NCBI RefSeq assembly: GCF_001881565.1
Contig: NZ_MPDJ01000005.1
Span: forward strand, 186,001 to 250,000
Direction: 5' to 3'
Length of the DNA stretch: 64,000 nucleotides
Source: Eisenbergiella tayi
GTDB taxonomy: Bacteria > Bacillota > Clostridia > Lachnospirales > Lachnospiraceae
The notes below the pieces were generated by a model. That model made no database searches and was not told the origin of the DNA. It saw only the letters and a list, made by a program, of their open reading frames with translations. Both the position numbers and the translations under genes were made by a program. Below are positions 45,595-55,099 of the stretch, in pieces. Numbering within the stretch: the stretch's first letter is position 1; each line of letters begins with the position of its first letter.

Positions 45595-46587
45595 TCATCC
45601 CTCCTTTTTCATTTCTGAATTCCAGGCATACAATGAAAGTCCAAAAAGTGCGGCCCATGCAAGCAGGCAGGAAAACAAATATAATCCGCCGCCCGCCTTT
45701 CCTTCAAAATAAGCCTGCTTCATGCCTGCAAAAATCCGGTATGCCGGATTGTATTCCATCCATTTCCATTCCACGCCAGTCTGCCCAACAAGAAACACCG
45801 GCGTACAGATAAAAATAGCCAGGCCGAGGTAAAACAGGGAAAACTGTTTAAAATCCGACAGCCACAGCGCACATAAGAAACCGATCAGAGCCATGATACC
45901 CGATAATATTCCCGCCTGTACCAGCACTGCCGGAAGCCCCTGTAAAGAAGCCGTCATTCCCAGATTGAGCACGGTAAACACGATAGTAAATATAAGATCA
46001 GCCGCCAAGCATGCGGAAAGCTTGGAAATCAAAAAGACCGGCCGTCTCACAGGAATAGCCGCATAAAGTTTCATTACGCCCATCTTTTTCTCTTTAAAAA
46101 GCAGGGCTGCCACTCCGAGAAATCCCACCGCCGTCAGTTCAAAATAAAGGAACTCGCAGGTTATTTCCCTTCGCTGTTTCATCTCCTTATCATTATTTCC
46201 TATGATCTCCGCGGGCTCCGGCTTCTCATCTGTAAGCAGGGAAAGGGCATAAGCGACGCGAACCGCATCAAGCTCCCTGCTGCCGCTGCTTTTTAAAGAA
46301 AGCGAGGGACTTCCCCCTTCCATCAGGATTCCCACCCCATAAGCATCCCCGCATTTTTCCTCCAGTTCTTCCCTGGAGGATACCGCCTCTATTTCCGGTG
46401 ATGCCGTAACCGCCGTTCCCTCCGGATTATAAAGATACACAGGAAAAATAGCCTGATCCGTTTTTACATACACCAACTGGATATAGCAGGTATAAAGGAG
46501 CAGTGAGACAAAAGCCAGCAGGAAAAAATGTCCCGAAGCCATCAGCCGGATATCCTTCCAAAGAAACGCCTTCCACTCTTTTTTCAT
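45595..46587 (-). CDS. ABC-2-type transporter permease
   Basis: The 330-residue protein has a first membrane segment around residues 18-40, an extracytoplasmic region rich in charged residues, and helices from about 150 onward, including FLGVAALLFKEKKMGVMKLYAAIPVRRPVFLISK. It is similar in layout to the next gene, and the two likely form a heterodimeric membrane part. It starts within the ATPase stop (ATGA overlap). Confidence 0.82.
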   Translation of the reverse strand: MKKEWKAFLWKDIRLMASGHFFLLAFVSLLLYTCYIQLVYVKTDQAIFPVYLYNPEGTAVTASPEIEAVSSREELEEKCGDAYGVGILMEGGSPSLSLKSSGSRELDAVRVAYALSLLTDEKPEPAEIIGNNDKEMKQRREITCEFLYFELTAVGFLGVAALLFKEKKMGVMKLYAAIPVRRPVFLISKLSACLAADLIFTIVFTVLNLGMTASLQGLPAVLVQAGILSGIMALIGFLCALWLSDFKQFSLFYLGLAIFICTPVFLVGQTGVEWKWMEYNPAYRIFAGMKQAYFEGKAGGGLYLFSCLLAWAALFGLSLYAWNSEMKKEG

Positions 46588-47426
46588 CCCGTAAGCCCCC
46601 TTCCGGTCGTTTTCAGAAATACCTCCTCCAGGGTGGGTTCCTGGGAATGAATACTCACAATATCCTCAGGAAAGGTCAGCCCCAGCTCTTCCAGGGTGAA
46701 ATCCCGCTGCACCCTCTCCCCGTCCTTACGGTATACCACCTGCACTGTTTTTCTGCTGTACCTCTCCTTCAGACTTTCCGGTGTGTCCAGGGCCGCAATG
46801 CTTCCTTCCGCGAGAAATGCCACCCGGTCGCAGAGCAAATCCGCGTCCAGCATATTATGGGTGGTAAGAAAAACCGTAGTCCCTTTTTTCCTTTCCTCTT
46901 CGATGATCTCCCGGAACAGAACAGCGCCGGAGGGATCCAGGCCGCTGGTAGGCTCATCCAGAAAAAGGATATCCGGATTCCCCAAAAGCGCCCTGGCCAT
47001 GCTCACCCGCTGACGCATTCCCTTGGAATAAGAAGCCACCGGCTTCTTCAGATAATCCATTTTAAATTCCAGGCGTTCCAGAAGCGGCATGATATCCCGC
47101 CTCCTTTCCCGGGAATAAAAGGAAGAAAAAAACTTCAAATTATCCAGAGCGCTCAGATTCGTATACAGATACGGGAATTCAAACAATACCCCTATTTCCT
47201 GGTAAAATACCTTTCTGTCCGTCTTATCCGGCGTTTTTCCCATCAGTCTCACTTCCCCCTGATAGCCTCCCTGAATACCGGTAAGGATCTTCTGGGTTGT
47301 GGACTTCCCCGAACCGTTTGGGCCGAGGAAGCCGAATATCTCACCTTTTTCCACCTCAAAATCCAACCCTTTCAGCGCCTTCCTGCCCTTCTCATAGGAA
47401 AAGACGAGATCCTTTACTTCTATCAT
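46584..47426 (-). CDS. ABC transporter ATPase
   Basis: The 280-residue ATPase has Walker A GPNGSGKST, signature YSKGMRQRVSMARALL, Walker B ILFLDEPTSGLDPSG and the H-loop VFLTTHNMLDADLL. The SKGM signature variant and C-terminal extension fit CcmA/DrrA-like ATPases of ABC-2 exporters. Start ATG at 47426 overlaps the stop of the small membrane-protein gene (ATGA), and GGGGGGAAGAGGA precedes it. Confidence 0.92.
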   Translation of the reverse strand: MIEVKDLVFSYEKGRKALKGLDFEVEKGEIFGFLGPNGSGKSTTQKILTGIQGGYQGEVRLMGKTPDKTDRKVFYQEIGVLFEFPYLYTNLSALDNLKFFSSFYSRERRRDIMPLLERLEFKMDYLKKPVASYSKGMRQRVSMARALLGNPDILFLDEPTSGLDPSGAVLFREIIEEERKKGTTVFLTTHNMLDADLLCDRVAFLAEGSIAALDTPESLKERYSRKTVQVVYRKDGERVQRDFTLEELGLTFPEDIVSIHSQEPTLEEVFLKTTGRGLTG

Positions 47427-47572
47427 TCCTCTTCCCCCCATTTCTTTTTCTTGTCGTCCGGTTTCCGCCTTTTCCCCCACCATCGCATAAACAGGACTTT
47501 AACTGCCAATATCACAGCCATCCCCGCAATAATCCCTGCCCACTGAATCCATCCCCATCCGCTTCCTATCAT
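47423..47572 (-). CDS. Small membrane protein (49 residues) coupled to the ABC transporter
   Basis: ATG at 47572 follows AAGGAGG with a 6-nt gap. The 49-residue product has one hydrophobic helix (WIQWAGIIAGMAVILAVKVL) and a strongly basic, then acidic tail (RWWGKRRKPDDKKKKWGEEE). Its TGA overlaps the start of the ATPase gene in an ATGA, so translation is coupled. The N-out/C-in charge pattern suggests a single-pass membrane protein with a cytoplasmic tail, perhaps an accessory subunit. No family is recognised; coding status rests on the ribosome site, the overlap and the helix. Confidence 0.7.
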   Translation of the reverse strand: MIGSGWGWIQWAGIIAGMAVILAVKVLFMRWWGKRRKPDDKKKKWGEEE

Positions 47573-47655
47573 AACTGCCTCCTTTTTCTTTCAGAATCTG
47601 TTATAAGCTTCTGATAAAAGAATACTAACGGACAGCGAAATCCCCATGGGCGCCA

Positions 47656-47673
47656 TGTGAAATCCGTGTGAAA
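47656..47673. promoter_or_regulatory. Candidate binding site of the adjacent response regulator
   Basis: TGTGAAA occurs twice (47656-47662 and 47667-47673) with an 11-bp period, one helical turn, as for OmpR/PhoB-family boxes. It lies 84 bp upstream of the small membrane-protein gene and just upstream of a possible minus-strand -10 (TATTCT, 47619-47624). A separate inverted repeat, CCTTAAGTG-ATA-CACTCAAGG, is at 47729-47749. Confidence 0.4.
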
Positions 47674-47785
47674 ATAACGCTTCCATTCTTCGGAGGTAAT
47701 TTGTTCCACAAAAAAGCAGCCTGCCCTGCCTTAAGTGATACACTCAAGGTAAAAGACATGCTGCCATTTTTCATTTTTCCGTTTC

Positions 47786-48874
47786 TCAATCTTCGATTGG
47801 AGCAAAAAAGTAAAATTCCACCCCTTTTTCCCTGTTCCGAACCCCATACTTCCAGCCATGCAGTTCCAGTATTCCCGCCGCTATCGCAAGCCCCAGTCCG
47901 GCCCCCTCCGTACTCCGGCCTCCCACACGGTAAAATTTATCCCATACCCGGGGCAGATCCTCCTCCCGGATGCAGTCTCCCTCATTATAAACACCAAAAC
48001 GTAAAAAGCCTTCTTCCTTTTCCAGAGTTATCCGCAGGATTCCTCCGGGACTCACATACTTCCTGGCATTGCCAATAAGATTATCCAGAACCTGCTCCAT
48101 TTTTCCCTTATCCGCGCAGACCTGATACTCCATGGCAGGAAGCCGGTATTCCAGTTCAAATTCTTTCCATGGCAGATCCATCAGAAGCCTTCCGGCCTCT
48201 GTTTCCGTAAATTCCACAAAGCCGAAAAGCACAGGCGCAAGCTGTACCGCTCCGGCATCCATGGCCGACAGCTCCAGCAGGGAGGTTATCATGCGGTTCA
48301 TCCGTTCCGTTTCCCCTATGATAACCTGGGCATACTGCTTTCTTTTTTCCTCTTCTCCGGTATCCTGCAGGCCTTCCGCATAGGCCCGGATAACACCGAG
48401 CGGCGTTTTCATCTCATGGGAAAGATTATCCGCCAGTTCCTTCCGCTCCGCCACCCTTCTTTTTTCCCGCTCCACCTCTGTCTCGAGACGGCCATTGATC
48501 GCCTCCAGCCGGGAAAGGGCATTCTCCAGGTTATCCGCCATCGTATTCAGATTCTGAGAAAGCATGCCGAACTCATCTGTGCTCTTCAGCTCACAGGGCC
48601 TGGAAAAATCCAGCCCCGCCATACGTCCCGCCGCTTCATTCAATTCATCCACCGGCCTGGTGATAAAACGACCCAGCAGGTAATCCACCAGCAGGATCAC
48701 CCCCAGCATCAGCAAAAACCAGATAAGAAAAGCGGCATCCTGCCCCACCGGCAGAACCGATGTGAATAAATAAAAAAGTACAATGGTTCCTCCCGCCAGC
48801 TTGGAGAGGAAAAATACCCTTTTCCGGATAGTATGCATGCCGAAATTATCTCTGCACCAGTTCCTAAGCTTCAT
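47786..48874 (-). CDS. Sensor histidine kinase (HAMP-containing)
   Basis: The 362-residue kinase has two close membrane segments (about 20-40 and 47-68) with almost no external loop, then HAMP (residues 69-122), His153 in NLSHEMKTPLGVIRAYAEGL, NLIGNARKYVSPGG (N box), DLPRVWDKFYR and STEGAGLGLAIAAGIL (G2). Such loop-less kinases sense within the membrane and commonly control ABC transporters, here the ABC-2 operon 200 bp downstream. It overlaps the regulator gene by 4 nt. Confidence 0.92.
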   Translation of the reverse strand: MKLRNWCRDNFGMHTIRKRVFFLSKLAGGTIVLFYLFTSVLPVGQDAAFLIWFLLMLGVILLVDYLLGRFITRPVDELNEAAGRMAGLDFSRPCELKSTDEFGMLSQNLNTMADNLENALSRLEAINGRLETEVEREKRRVAERKELADNLSHEMKTPLGVIRAYAEGLQDTGEEEKRKQYAQVIIGETERMNRMITSLLELSAMDAGAVQLAPVLFGFVEFTETEAGRLLMDLPWKEFELEYRLPAMEYQVCADKGKMEQVLDNLIGNARKYVSPGGILRITLEKEEGFLRFGVYNEGDCIREEDLPRVWDKFYRVGGRSTEGAGLGLAIAAGILELHGWKYGVRNREKGVEFYFFAPIED

Positions 48875-49545
48875 AGGCGCACCTCAAATTTATAACCGGA
48901 ACGTATCAGCGTGACAATCCACTGCCCTTCGCTTCCCAACTTCTGCCTGAGCGTTTTGACATGTGTATCCACCGTACGGCTGTTTCCCGCAAAATCATAT
49001 CCCCATATCCGATCCAGGAGCTGTTCCCTGGTAAAGACCATTCCGGGATGGCTTAAAAAAAAGAAAAGCAGCTCATATTCCATATGGGTAAGAGCCGCCT
49101 CCTGTCCGTCTACATATACCTTACGGGCGGAAGGCATCAAAGTGATTTTGCCGGCGCTTAAGGCCTCCGCCTCCAGTTCCCTGGCGCTTGTCCTGCGCAG
49201 CAGGGCATTCACCTTAGCCAGCAGCACCCTGGGGCTGAAGGGCTTCGTCATATAATCATCGGCTCCGAATTCATACCCCTTCAGCTTATCCTCCTCCGCC
49301 GCCCTGGCCGTCAGAAGAATGATGGGGATCCCGCTCCGTTCCCTCACCAGCCGGCAGACTGTAAACCCGTCCAGATGAGGCATCATCACATCCAAAATCA
49401 GCAAATCAGCGCAATCCTCCTTCAAGAGGGCCAGCGCTTCTATCCCATCCTCCGCAGTCACGCAGCTATGCCCGCCCCGGCGCATATACTCCACAATAAT
49501 ATCCTGCATCTGCTTTTCATCTTCTGCCACCATGATTCTGGCCAT
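48871..49545 (-). CDS. OmpR-family response regulator
   Basis: The 224-residue regulator has a receiver domain with the acidic pair in VAEDE, Asp52 in LILDVMMPHLDG and Lys in YMTKPFSPRVLL. The winged-helix domain shows FTREQLLDRIWGYDFAGNSRTVDTHVKTLRQKLG. It is co-transcribed with the overlapping kinase gene. The direct repeat at 47656-47673 is its most likely local target. Confidence 0.93.
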   Translation of the reverse strand: MARIMVAEDEKQMQDIIVEYMRRGGHSCVTAEDGIEALALLKEDCADLLILDVMMPHLDGFTVCRLVRERSGIPIILLTARAAEEDKLKGYEFGADDYMTKPFSPRVLLAKVNALLRRTSARELEAEALSAGKITLMPSARKVYVDGQEAALTHMEYELLFFFLSHPGMVFTREQLLDRIWGYDFAGNSRTVDTHVKTLRQKLGSEGQWIVTLIRSGYKFEVRL

Positions 49546-49560
49546 AGCTGCTCCTATCCT

Positions 49561-50769
49561 TTATTCCCTGCAGAATTCTTCCTGATTATACCGGTAAATA
49601 CAATTTCTTCCTGAACTTTTCGCACAATAAAGGGCCTTATCCGCATAACGGATAGCGTTTTCCCCCTTCTCCAATTCCCTTGTATTTCCCTTCCATATCC
49701 CTATACTTACCGTGACCTTTTTCCAGGGGGTATCCTCTCTTGGAATATTGGCCGAATCGATATGTTTCATCAAAGCCTCTTCCATCCGTGATTCTTCCCC
49801 GGGCTGTTTTGAAATCCGCACAAGAAGGAATTCTTCCCCGCCGTATCGGATTGCCGCCGTTCCTTCTATCTGCTCATACTCTTCCAGAATATCCGCAATT
49901 TTTTTCAGGCAAACGTCGCCTTCCAGATGTCCGTAGGTATCGTTATACTGCTTGAAATAATCAATATCCACCATGATCATTTCAAGATAACAGTCCTTAT
50001 TTTGATATTCTTCAAAATGATCCAGAATCTTTTCCATTAAGTAACGCCTGTTATGCAGGCCCGTAAGCTGATCGGTAAAAGCCATCTCATGCAGCTTGTC
50101 ATTTGCTTTCTGGATTTTCTTGTACTGCATGGAAATGATTTCCCTGTCCCTGAATTCCGCCTCCACGCTCCGGTTATATCGGATGGATATGAAAACAGAA
50201 AGAAAGGTTACAAAGGTCCCGTTTATTATATTGCCGAACAGGTTTTCCTTATTCACCCCGCTTACAACAAGGAGCACCACCACCACTCCCCAGTTAATTG
50301 AAAAAAACAAAATGCTTTCCAAAGGCTCCATCAGCAGGAGCGCCGCTATGGTTGGTATGAGGTAACAGTATACGCCGATGGTATTCCCTCCAAATTGCTC
50401 CAGCATGGTAATTCCTATGCACCAGATAAACAAAATACAGGTATAAACGCGTCTCAGTATAATAACCGAGTGAAACCTCCCCGATTTAACCAGATTTATA
50501 TAGCCTGTCAGGAAAAAGCTCGTCGCTATCAGCAGCATGGAATACAGCGAAAAATATCCTATCCTCCTGGGTGATATAAAAGGGCCTCCCTTCCGAAAAG
50601 AAAAAATCAATATCATACAGGCCTGCATGGCTATAATGATACCCGCCATATTCCGCTCAATGCGAAACGCTTTTCTTGTATAATATTCCTCAAACCGTTC
50701 CTTCTGTTCCGGAAGAATTATGGGTTTCATAGTCTGTCTCAGCTTATCCCCATATTTGCTTATGTTCAT
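49561..50769 (-). CDS. Membrane diguanylate cyclase (GGDEF)
   Basis: The 402-residue protein has about six membrane helices in the first 205 residues, a short helical linker (MQYKKIQKANDKLHEMAFTD) and a GGDEF domain with DQLTGLHNRRYL, DIDYFKQYNDTYGHLEGD and the active-site loop RYGGEEFLLV. The GGEEF form is catalytically competent in known cyclases, which make c-di-GMP. No RxxD inhibitory site precedes the loop. It is 15 bp upstream of the regulator gene on the same strand, and co-transcription is possible. Confidence 0.9.
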   Translation of the reverse strand: MNISKYGDKLRQTMKPIILPEQKERFEEYYTRKAFRIERNMAGIIIAMQACMILIFSFRKGGPFISPRRIGYFSLYSMLLIATSFFLTGYINLVKSGRFHSVIILRRVYTCILFIWCIGITMLEQFGGNTIGVYCYLIPTIAALLLMEPLESILFFSINWGVVVVLLVVSGVNKENLFGNIINGTFVTFLSVFISIRYNRSVEAEFRDREIISMQYKKIQKANDKLHEMAFTDQLTGLHNRRYLMEKILDHFEEYQNKDCYLEMIMVDIDYFKQYNDTYGHLEGDVCLKKIADILEEYEQIEGTAAIRYGGEEFLLVRISKQPGEESRMEEALMKHIDSANIPREDTPWKKVTVSIGIWKGNTRELEKGENAIRYADKALYCAKSSGRNCIYRYNQEEFCRE

Positions 50770-50813
50770 GCACTGTACCTCATATATTGTATTTGCTTTC
50801 TTTCATGATTCCT

Positions 50814-51152
50814 TTACCGCCTGTCGTCTGCATCAAGGAGCTTACGCTGGGTTTTAAGGAGTTCCCTCGCCATAAGCAGAAGAAACCGCTGGGTTTCCGG
50901 AACCAGACAATTGAATATTTCCATGAATTCCTTTTCATAAGGAGAATCCAGAAACATGCCCCCTTCACCAGTAATAAACCATTTTTCATTTACATGAAAT
51001 GCAGAGCAGATTACCTTCACATACTTATCAGACAACGGACGGTTTCCGTTTTCTATCATAGAATATGCGGTCTGTGTAATACCCAGATATTTGGCAAAGT
51101 CGGTCTGATTCAGCCCCAATTCCTTCCGCACTTCCTTTAAACGATGAATCAT
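50814..51152 (-). CDS. XRE-family transcriptional regulator
   Basis: The 112-residue protein starts with MIHRLKEVRKELGLNQTDFA and carries a helix-turn-helix (GLNQTDFAKYLGITQTAYSMIENGNRPL). The middle segment FHVNEKWFITGEGGMF is typical of Cro/CI-type proteins. The C-terminal 45 residues form a helix-rich region. ATG at 51152 follows GGAGGGATTTT; the frame continues upstream to a TTG but without support. It may control itself or the GGDEF gene; no operator was identified. Confidence 0.85.
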   Translation of the reverse strand: MIHRLKEVRKELGLNQTDFAKYLGITQTAYSMIENGNRPLSDKYVKVICSAFHVNEKWFITGEGGMFLDSPYEKEFMEIFNCLVPETQRFLLLMARELLKTQRKLLDADDRR

Positions 51153-51210
51153 AAAATCCCTCCACATATGTTGTAATATTAAGTTATCACAAACAATATA
51201 ATAAGGCAAG

Positions 51211-52482
51211 TTATAAAATCATTCCGCTTTTCCCATATTCTTTTACCATATCGCAGGTCATATCAATCATCTCCGCGCTATGGGCCGCCGATACAAACAT
51301 GGCCTCAAACTGAGAGGGCGCCACATAAATCCCCTTTTCCAGCATCCATCCGAAATATCTGGCAAAAGCCGCGGTATCTGAGGTCATGACACTTTGGTAA
51401 TCCCTCACCCTTTCTCTTGTAAAAAACGGGGAAAGCAGGGAGCCCACACGATTCACCGTAAGTCCGGTTTCCCGGTATGCCTCCTCCAGACGGGCCGCCG
51501 ACTGATCGATCTGGGCATAGATTTCCGGATGGGCAATCAGCAGTTTCAGCATTTCCGTCCCCGCCGTCACCGCAATCGGGTTTCCGGACAGGGTTCCCGC
51601 CTGGTATACTGCGCCGCAGGGAGCCACGCAGGACATCACATCCCGGCGGCCGCCGTATGCCGCCAGAGGCATTCCCCCGCCCACGATTTTACCGAAGGTG
51701 GAAAGATCCGGCGTCACGCCGTAATAGCCCTGTGCCCCGCCGAGTCCCAGACGGAATCCGGTGATCACCTCATCAAAAATCAGCAGCGCCCCATATGCAT
51801 CCGCCGCTTCACGCAGTGCGGCAAGGAAACCTTCTTCGGGAGGAACCACGCCCATGTTGGCCGCCACCGGCTCCACCACAATACAGGCTACCTGCCCCTC
51901 ATTCTCTTCCAGTAATCTGCGAACCGATTCGATATCATTGTATTCCGCCAGAAGCGTCGCCGCCGCATAGCCCGCGGGCACGCCGGCGCTGTCCGGCACA
52001 GAGCCGGTCAGCAGCCCGGAACCTGCCTTGACCAGCAGGCCGTCGGAATGGCCATGATAACAGCCGGTGAACTTGATTATTTTTTCCCTTCCGGTAAAGC
52101 CCCTGGCCGCACGCACCGCACTCATTACCGCTTCCGTACCGGAATTGACAAGACGCATCATTTCCATAGAGGGGACGCAGGACTGTATCAGCTGCGCGAG
52201 CTCCACCTCTTTTTCCGTAGGCGCGCCGAAGGTCAGGCCGTTTTCACAGGCCTTCTGAACTGCCTCCACCACCGAAGGGACCGCATGTCCCAGGATTCCC
52301 GGCCCCCAGGAGCATACATAATCCAGATACCTGTTGCCGTCCGCATCATAAAGATAGGCGCCTTTCGCCTTTTCCACAAAAAAGGGAGTTCTTCCCACCG
52401 AACGGAAGGCCCTCACAGGACTGTTCACTCCGCCCGGCATCAGTTTTCCCGCCCGTTCAAATAATTCTTCTGATTTTGTCAA
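51211..52482 (-). CDS. hemL: Glutamate-1-semialdehyde 2,1-aminomutase
   Basis: The 423-residue PLP enzyme converts glutamate-1-semialdehyde to 5-aminolevulinate in the cytoplasm. Family signatures include MPGGVNSPVRAFRSVG, the cofactor-binding region TGCYHGHSDG, DEVITGFRLGLGGAQ and the PLP-lysine segment STFGKIVGGGMPLAAYGG. Length and motifs are normal. The only well-placed start codon is TTG at 52482, with AGGAAAC upstream, so expression may be limited. It is the last gene of the siroheme operon. Confidence 0.96.
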   Translation of the reverse strand: MTKSEELFERAGKLMPGGVNSPVRAFRSVGRTPFFVEKAKGAYLYDADGNRYLDYVCSWGPGILGHAVPSVVEAVQKACENGLTFGAPTEKEVELAQLIQSCVPSMEMMRLVNSGTEAVMSAVRAARGFTGREKIIKFTGCYHGHSDGLLVKAGSGLLTGSVPDSAGVPAGYAAATLLAEYNDIESVRRLLEENEGQVACIVVEPVAANMGVVPPEEGFLAALREAADAYGALLIFDEVITGFRLGLGGAQGYYGVTPDLSTFGKIVGGGMPLAAYGGRRDVMSCVAPCGAVYQAGTLSGNPIAVTAGTEMLKLLIAHPEIYAQIDQSAARLEEAYRETGLTVNRVGSLLSPFFTRERVRDYQSVMTSDTAAFARYFGWMLEKGIYVAPSQFEAMFVSAAHSAEMIDMTCDMVKEYGKSGMIL

Positions 52483-52540
52483 TTTTGTTTCCTGCCTTTC
52501 CGTTTCGCACAGTGTCTATACTCTGATGCCGCGCTCCGCT

Positions 52541-53521
52541 TTATTCCCGCGGGGTATTTGACTCTGCCAGCCACTTCGCCATATCCAGCGCATGATAAGT
52601 GATAATAATTTTGGCACCGGCCCGTTTCATCGCCGTAAGATTTTCCGTCACAATCCGTCTCTCATCAATCCATCCGTTTGCCGCAGCCGCTTTTACCATG
52701 GAATATTCCCCGCTTACATTATAAACCGCCAGCGGAAGGCTTACCGTCATGGCCGCCTCCTTCAATACATCCAGATAGGCGAGGCCCGGTTTCACCATAA
52801 CCACGTCCGCGCCTTCCTGGATATCGGAATAAATCTCACGCAGCGCTTCCTGCCCATTGGCGAAATCCATCTGATAGCTTTTCCTGTCCCCAAACCCGGG
52901 AGCGGAATGGGCGGCATCCCGGAACGGCCCATAATAGGCAGATGCGAATTTAGCGCTGTAGGCCATAATCGGGATATCCGTAAAACCGTTCTCATCAAGG
53001 GCTTCTCTGATTGCCGCAACCCGTCCGTCCATCATATCGGAAGGCGCTATCATATCCGCCCCGGCTTCCGCCAGGGTTACGGACATCGCTGACAGCAGAG
53101 GAAGGGTTTCATCATTCAGAATTTTTCCATCCTTTACCACACCGCAGTGGCCGTGGGAGGTATATTCACAAAGACACACATCCACGATACAATAAATATC
53201 GGGATAATTTTTCTTTATGTAAGCTACCGCTCTCTGGGTAATCCCGTCCCTGGCATAAGCCTGGCTCCCCATCTCATCCTTGCAGGCGGGAATTCCGAAC
53301 AGAAGGACACCGGAAATACCGCTTGCCTTCACTTCTTCCATGATTTCTCCCAGACGGTCAATGGAATACTGATAAACTCCCGGCATGGAAGCCACCGGAT
53401 TTTTTATATTTTCCCCTTCGATCACAAATATGGGATAAATAAAATCCGCGGGATGCAGCCTTGTCTCCCGCATCATGGAACGGATTGTCTCATTTTTACG
53501 AAGTCGTCTGAATCTTTGCAT
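52541..53521 (-). CDS. hemB: Porphobilinogen synthase (5-aminolevulinate dehydratase)
   Basis: The 326-residue enzyme condenses two 5-aminolevulinate molecules to porphobilinogen. The segment DVCLCEYTSHGHCG carries the three Cys ligands of the zinc-dependent type. The catalytic lysines lie in AKFASAYYGPFRDAAHS and MVKPGLAYLD. It sits between the cobA/hemD fusion and hemL in the operon. Confidence 0.96.
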   Translation of the reverse strand: MQRFRRLRKNETIRSMMRETRLHPADFIYPIFVIEGENIKNPVASMPGVYQYSIDRLGEIMEEVKASGISGVLLFGIPACKDEMGSQAYARDGITQRAVAYIKKNYPDIYCIVDVCLCEYTSHGHCGVVKDGKILNDETLPLLSAMSVTLAEAGADMIAPSDMMDGRVAAIREALDENGFTDIPIMAYSAKFASAYYGPFRDAAHSAPGFGDRKSYQMDFANGQEALREIYSDIQEGADVVMVKPGLAYLDVLKEAAMTVSLPLAVYNVSGEYSMVKAAAANGWIDERRIVTENLTAMKRAGAKIIITYHALDMAKWLAESNTPRE

Positions 53522-53554
53522 CCTGCTCTCCTTTTACGGCTCTTCCCGGGAAAT

Positions 53555-55099
53555 TTACGCGTCTTTCCCCGTCCGTCTCGCTTTTTCTTCGTTTATTACA
53601 CACCTTACCAATCCTTCGGTGGTAAACTCCTCTGCCACGAGTGTACCACCGGACAAAGGATTCCGCAATTGAATTTCCTGAAGCTTTCCGGCACATTTTT
53701 CCCCGATGCAGGCAATCGTTACCCGCTCCGGCAGCTCCGTCTTCTCTTCCAGCAGCCCATCCCGGAAGGTTTCCACGCCCGACGCGCTCCCAAAGAGCAG
53801 ATAATCCGCTTCCGCCGCATTTCTGACCGCTTCCCTGCGCTTTTCCCTGTCCGCTTCCAGTTCATATAGGGGAAAATCCGTATAGGAAATTCCGGCCTGC
53901 TCCAGGTTCCGCGTCAGCTCCCGGCTCCCTTTATCTGCGCGGCAAATCAGTATCTTTTCCTCTTTTTCCGCCAGGGAAGCCACTAAATGCCCCAGATGAT
54001 CCGCATCATAAACGGAAGGCATGGCATCCGCATAAAAACCATATTCCTCAAGGCGGCTTTTTGTACCCGGCCCGATAACGGCTATGCGCATTCCCGAAAG
54101 TGTTCTGAGATCTCTTTTTTCCTCCCGAAGCTTGCTGAAAAAATGCGCCACGCCATTGGGGCTGGTAAAGCACAGCCAGGAGTATCCATCCAATTCCGGA
54201 AGTCTCTCTTTTGTAGGAACGGCACGCAGAAAGCTGCAGTCGATCACACTTGCTCCCTGTTCCTTCAGCTTTTCAGCCAGACGGGCGGAAAATCCTTCCG
54301 TTCCGGTCACCGCGACGCGCAGGCCCGCCAGTTCTCCCTGCGCTGTTCCGGCAGAGAGAGAAAGAGCGGCCACTTCCCCGATGACTATGACCGCAGGCGG
54401 CTTAAGGCCGGCTTTTTCCACCGCCTCCGCCAGCGTTTCCAGGGTCGCGCGGACACTGCGCTGTCTGTCGGTGGCTCCATCCATGATCACTGCTGCCGGC
54501 GTATCCCCTCTTTTTCCCGCCTCCATCAGCTTTCCGGCAAGCTCCTTCAGGTGATGCATTCCCATCAGAATGACCAGAGTCCCTTCCAGGCTCGCCAGGG
54601 CCTTATAATCTATCGGCGTGAGGGACTCCTGCTTTCCTTCTCCTGAAACAGAGGAAGCGGTAAGAATCGTGACCATCCTGCTGCACTGCCTGTGCGTCAC
54701 CGGAATTCCCGCGGATGCCGGTGCGGCAATGGCAGAGGTGATGCCCGGTATTTCCTCGCAGGCAATCCCTTCTTCCTGAAGCGCCAGCATTTCCTCGCCG
54801 CCTCTCCCGAACACATAAGGGTCTCCGCCTTTCAGGCGCACCACAACCTTTCCTTCTTTTGCCTTTTCCAGCAAAAGCCTGTTGATCTCCTCCTGAGGCA
54901 TGGCCTTTCCGGCATACCTCTTCCCCACATTGATTTTTTCACATGACGAAGGCGCCTGTTCCAGCAGCTGTGCCGCCGTCAGGCTGTCATATAACACCAC
55001 ATCGCACCGGCGCAGGCACGCAAGGCCCCTGACCGTTATCAGATCCGCTTCTCCGCAGCCTGCGCCCACCAGATATACTTTTCCTTTTTTCTTCTCCAT
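53555..55099 (-). CDS. cobA-hemD: Fused uroporphyrinogen-III C-methyltransferase / uroporphyrinogen-III synthase
   Basis: The 514-residue protein combines two steps. Residues about 1-245 are the SAM-dependent methyltransferase (VYLVGAGCGEADLITVRG, VVRLKGGDPYVFGRGGEE, GITSAIAAPASAGIPVTHR, LVILMGMHHL) that makes precorrin-2. Residues about 255-505 are the HemD-type synthase (GLRVAVTGTEGFSARLAEKL, WLCFTSPNGVAHFF, LLFGSASGVETF), which closes and inverts ring D. This fusion is common in Firmicutes. Its ATG shares one base with the hemC stop. Confidence 0.96.
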   Translation of the reverse strand: MEKKKGKVYLVGAGCGEADLITVRGLACLRRCDVVLYDSLTAAQLLEQAPSSCEKINVGKRYAGKAMPQEEINRLLLEKAKEGKVVVRLKGGDPYVFGRGGEEMLALQEEGIACEEIPGITSAIAAPASAGIPVTHRQCSRMVTILTASSVSGEGKQESLTPIDYKALASLEGTLVILMGMHHLKELAGKLMEAGKRGDTPAAVIMDGATDRQRSVRATLETLAEAVEKAGLKPPAVIVIGEVAALSLSAGTAQGELAGLRVAVTGTEGFSARLAEKLKEQGASVIDCSFLRAVPTKERLPELDGYSWLCFTSPNGVAHFFSKLREEKRDLRTLSGMRIAVIGPGTKSRLEEYGFYADAMPSVYDADHLGHLVASLAEKEEKILICRADKGSRELTRNLEQAGISYTDFPLYELEADREKRREAVRNAAEADYLLFGSASGVETFRDGLLEEKTELPERVTIACIGEKCAGKLQEIQLRNPLSGGTLVAEEFTTEGLVRCVINEEKARRTGKDA

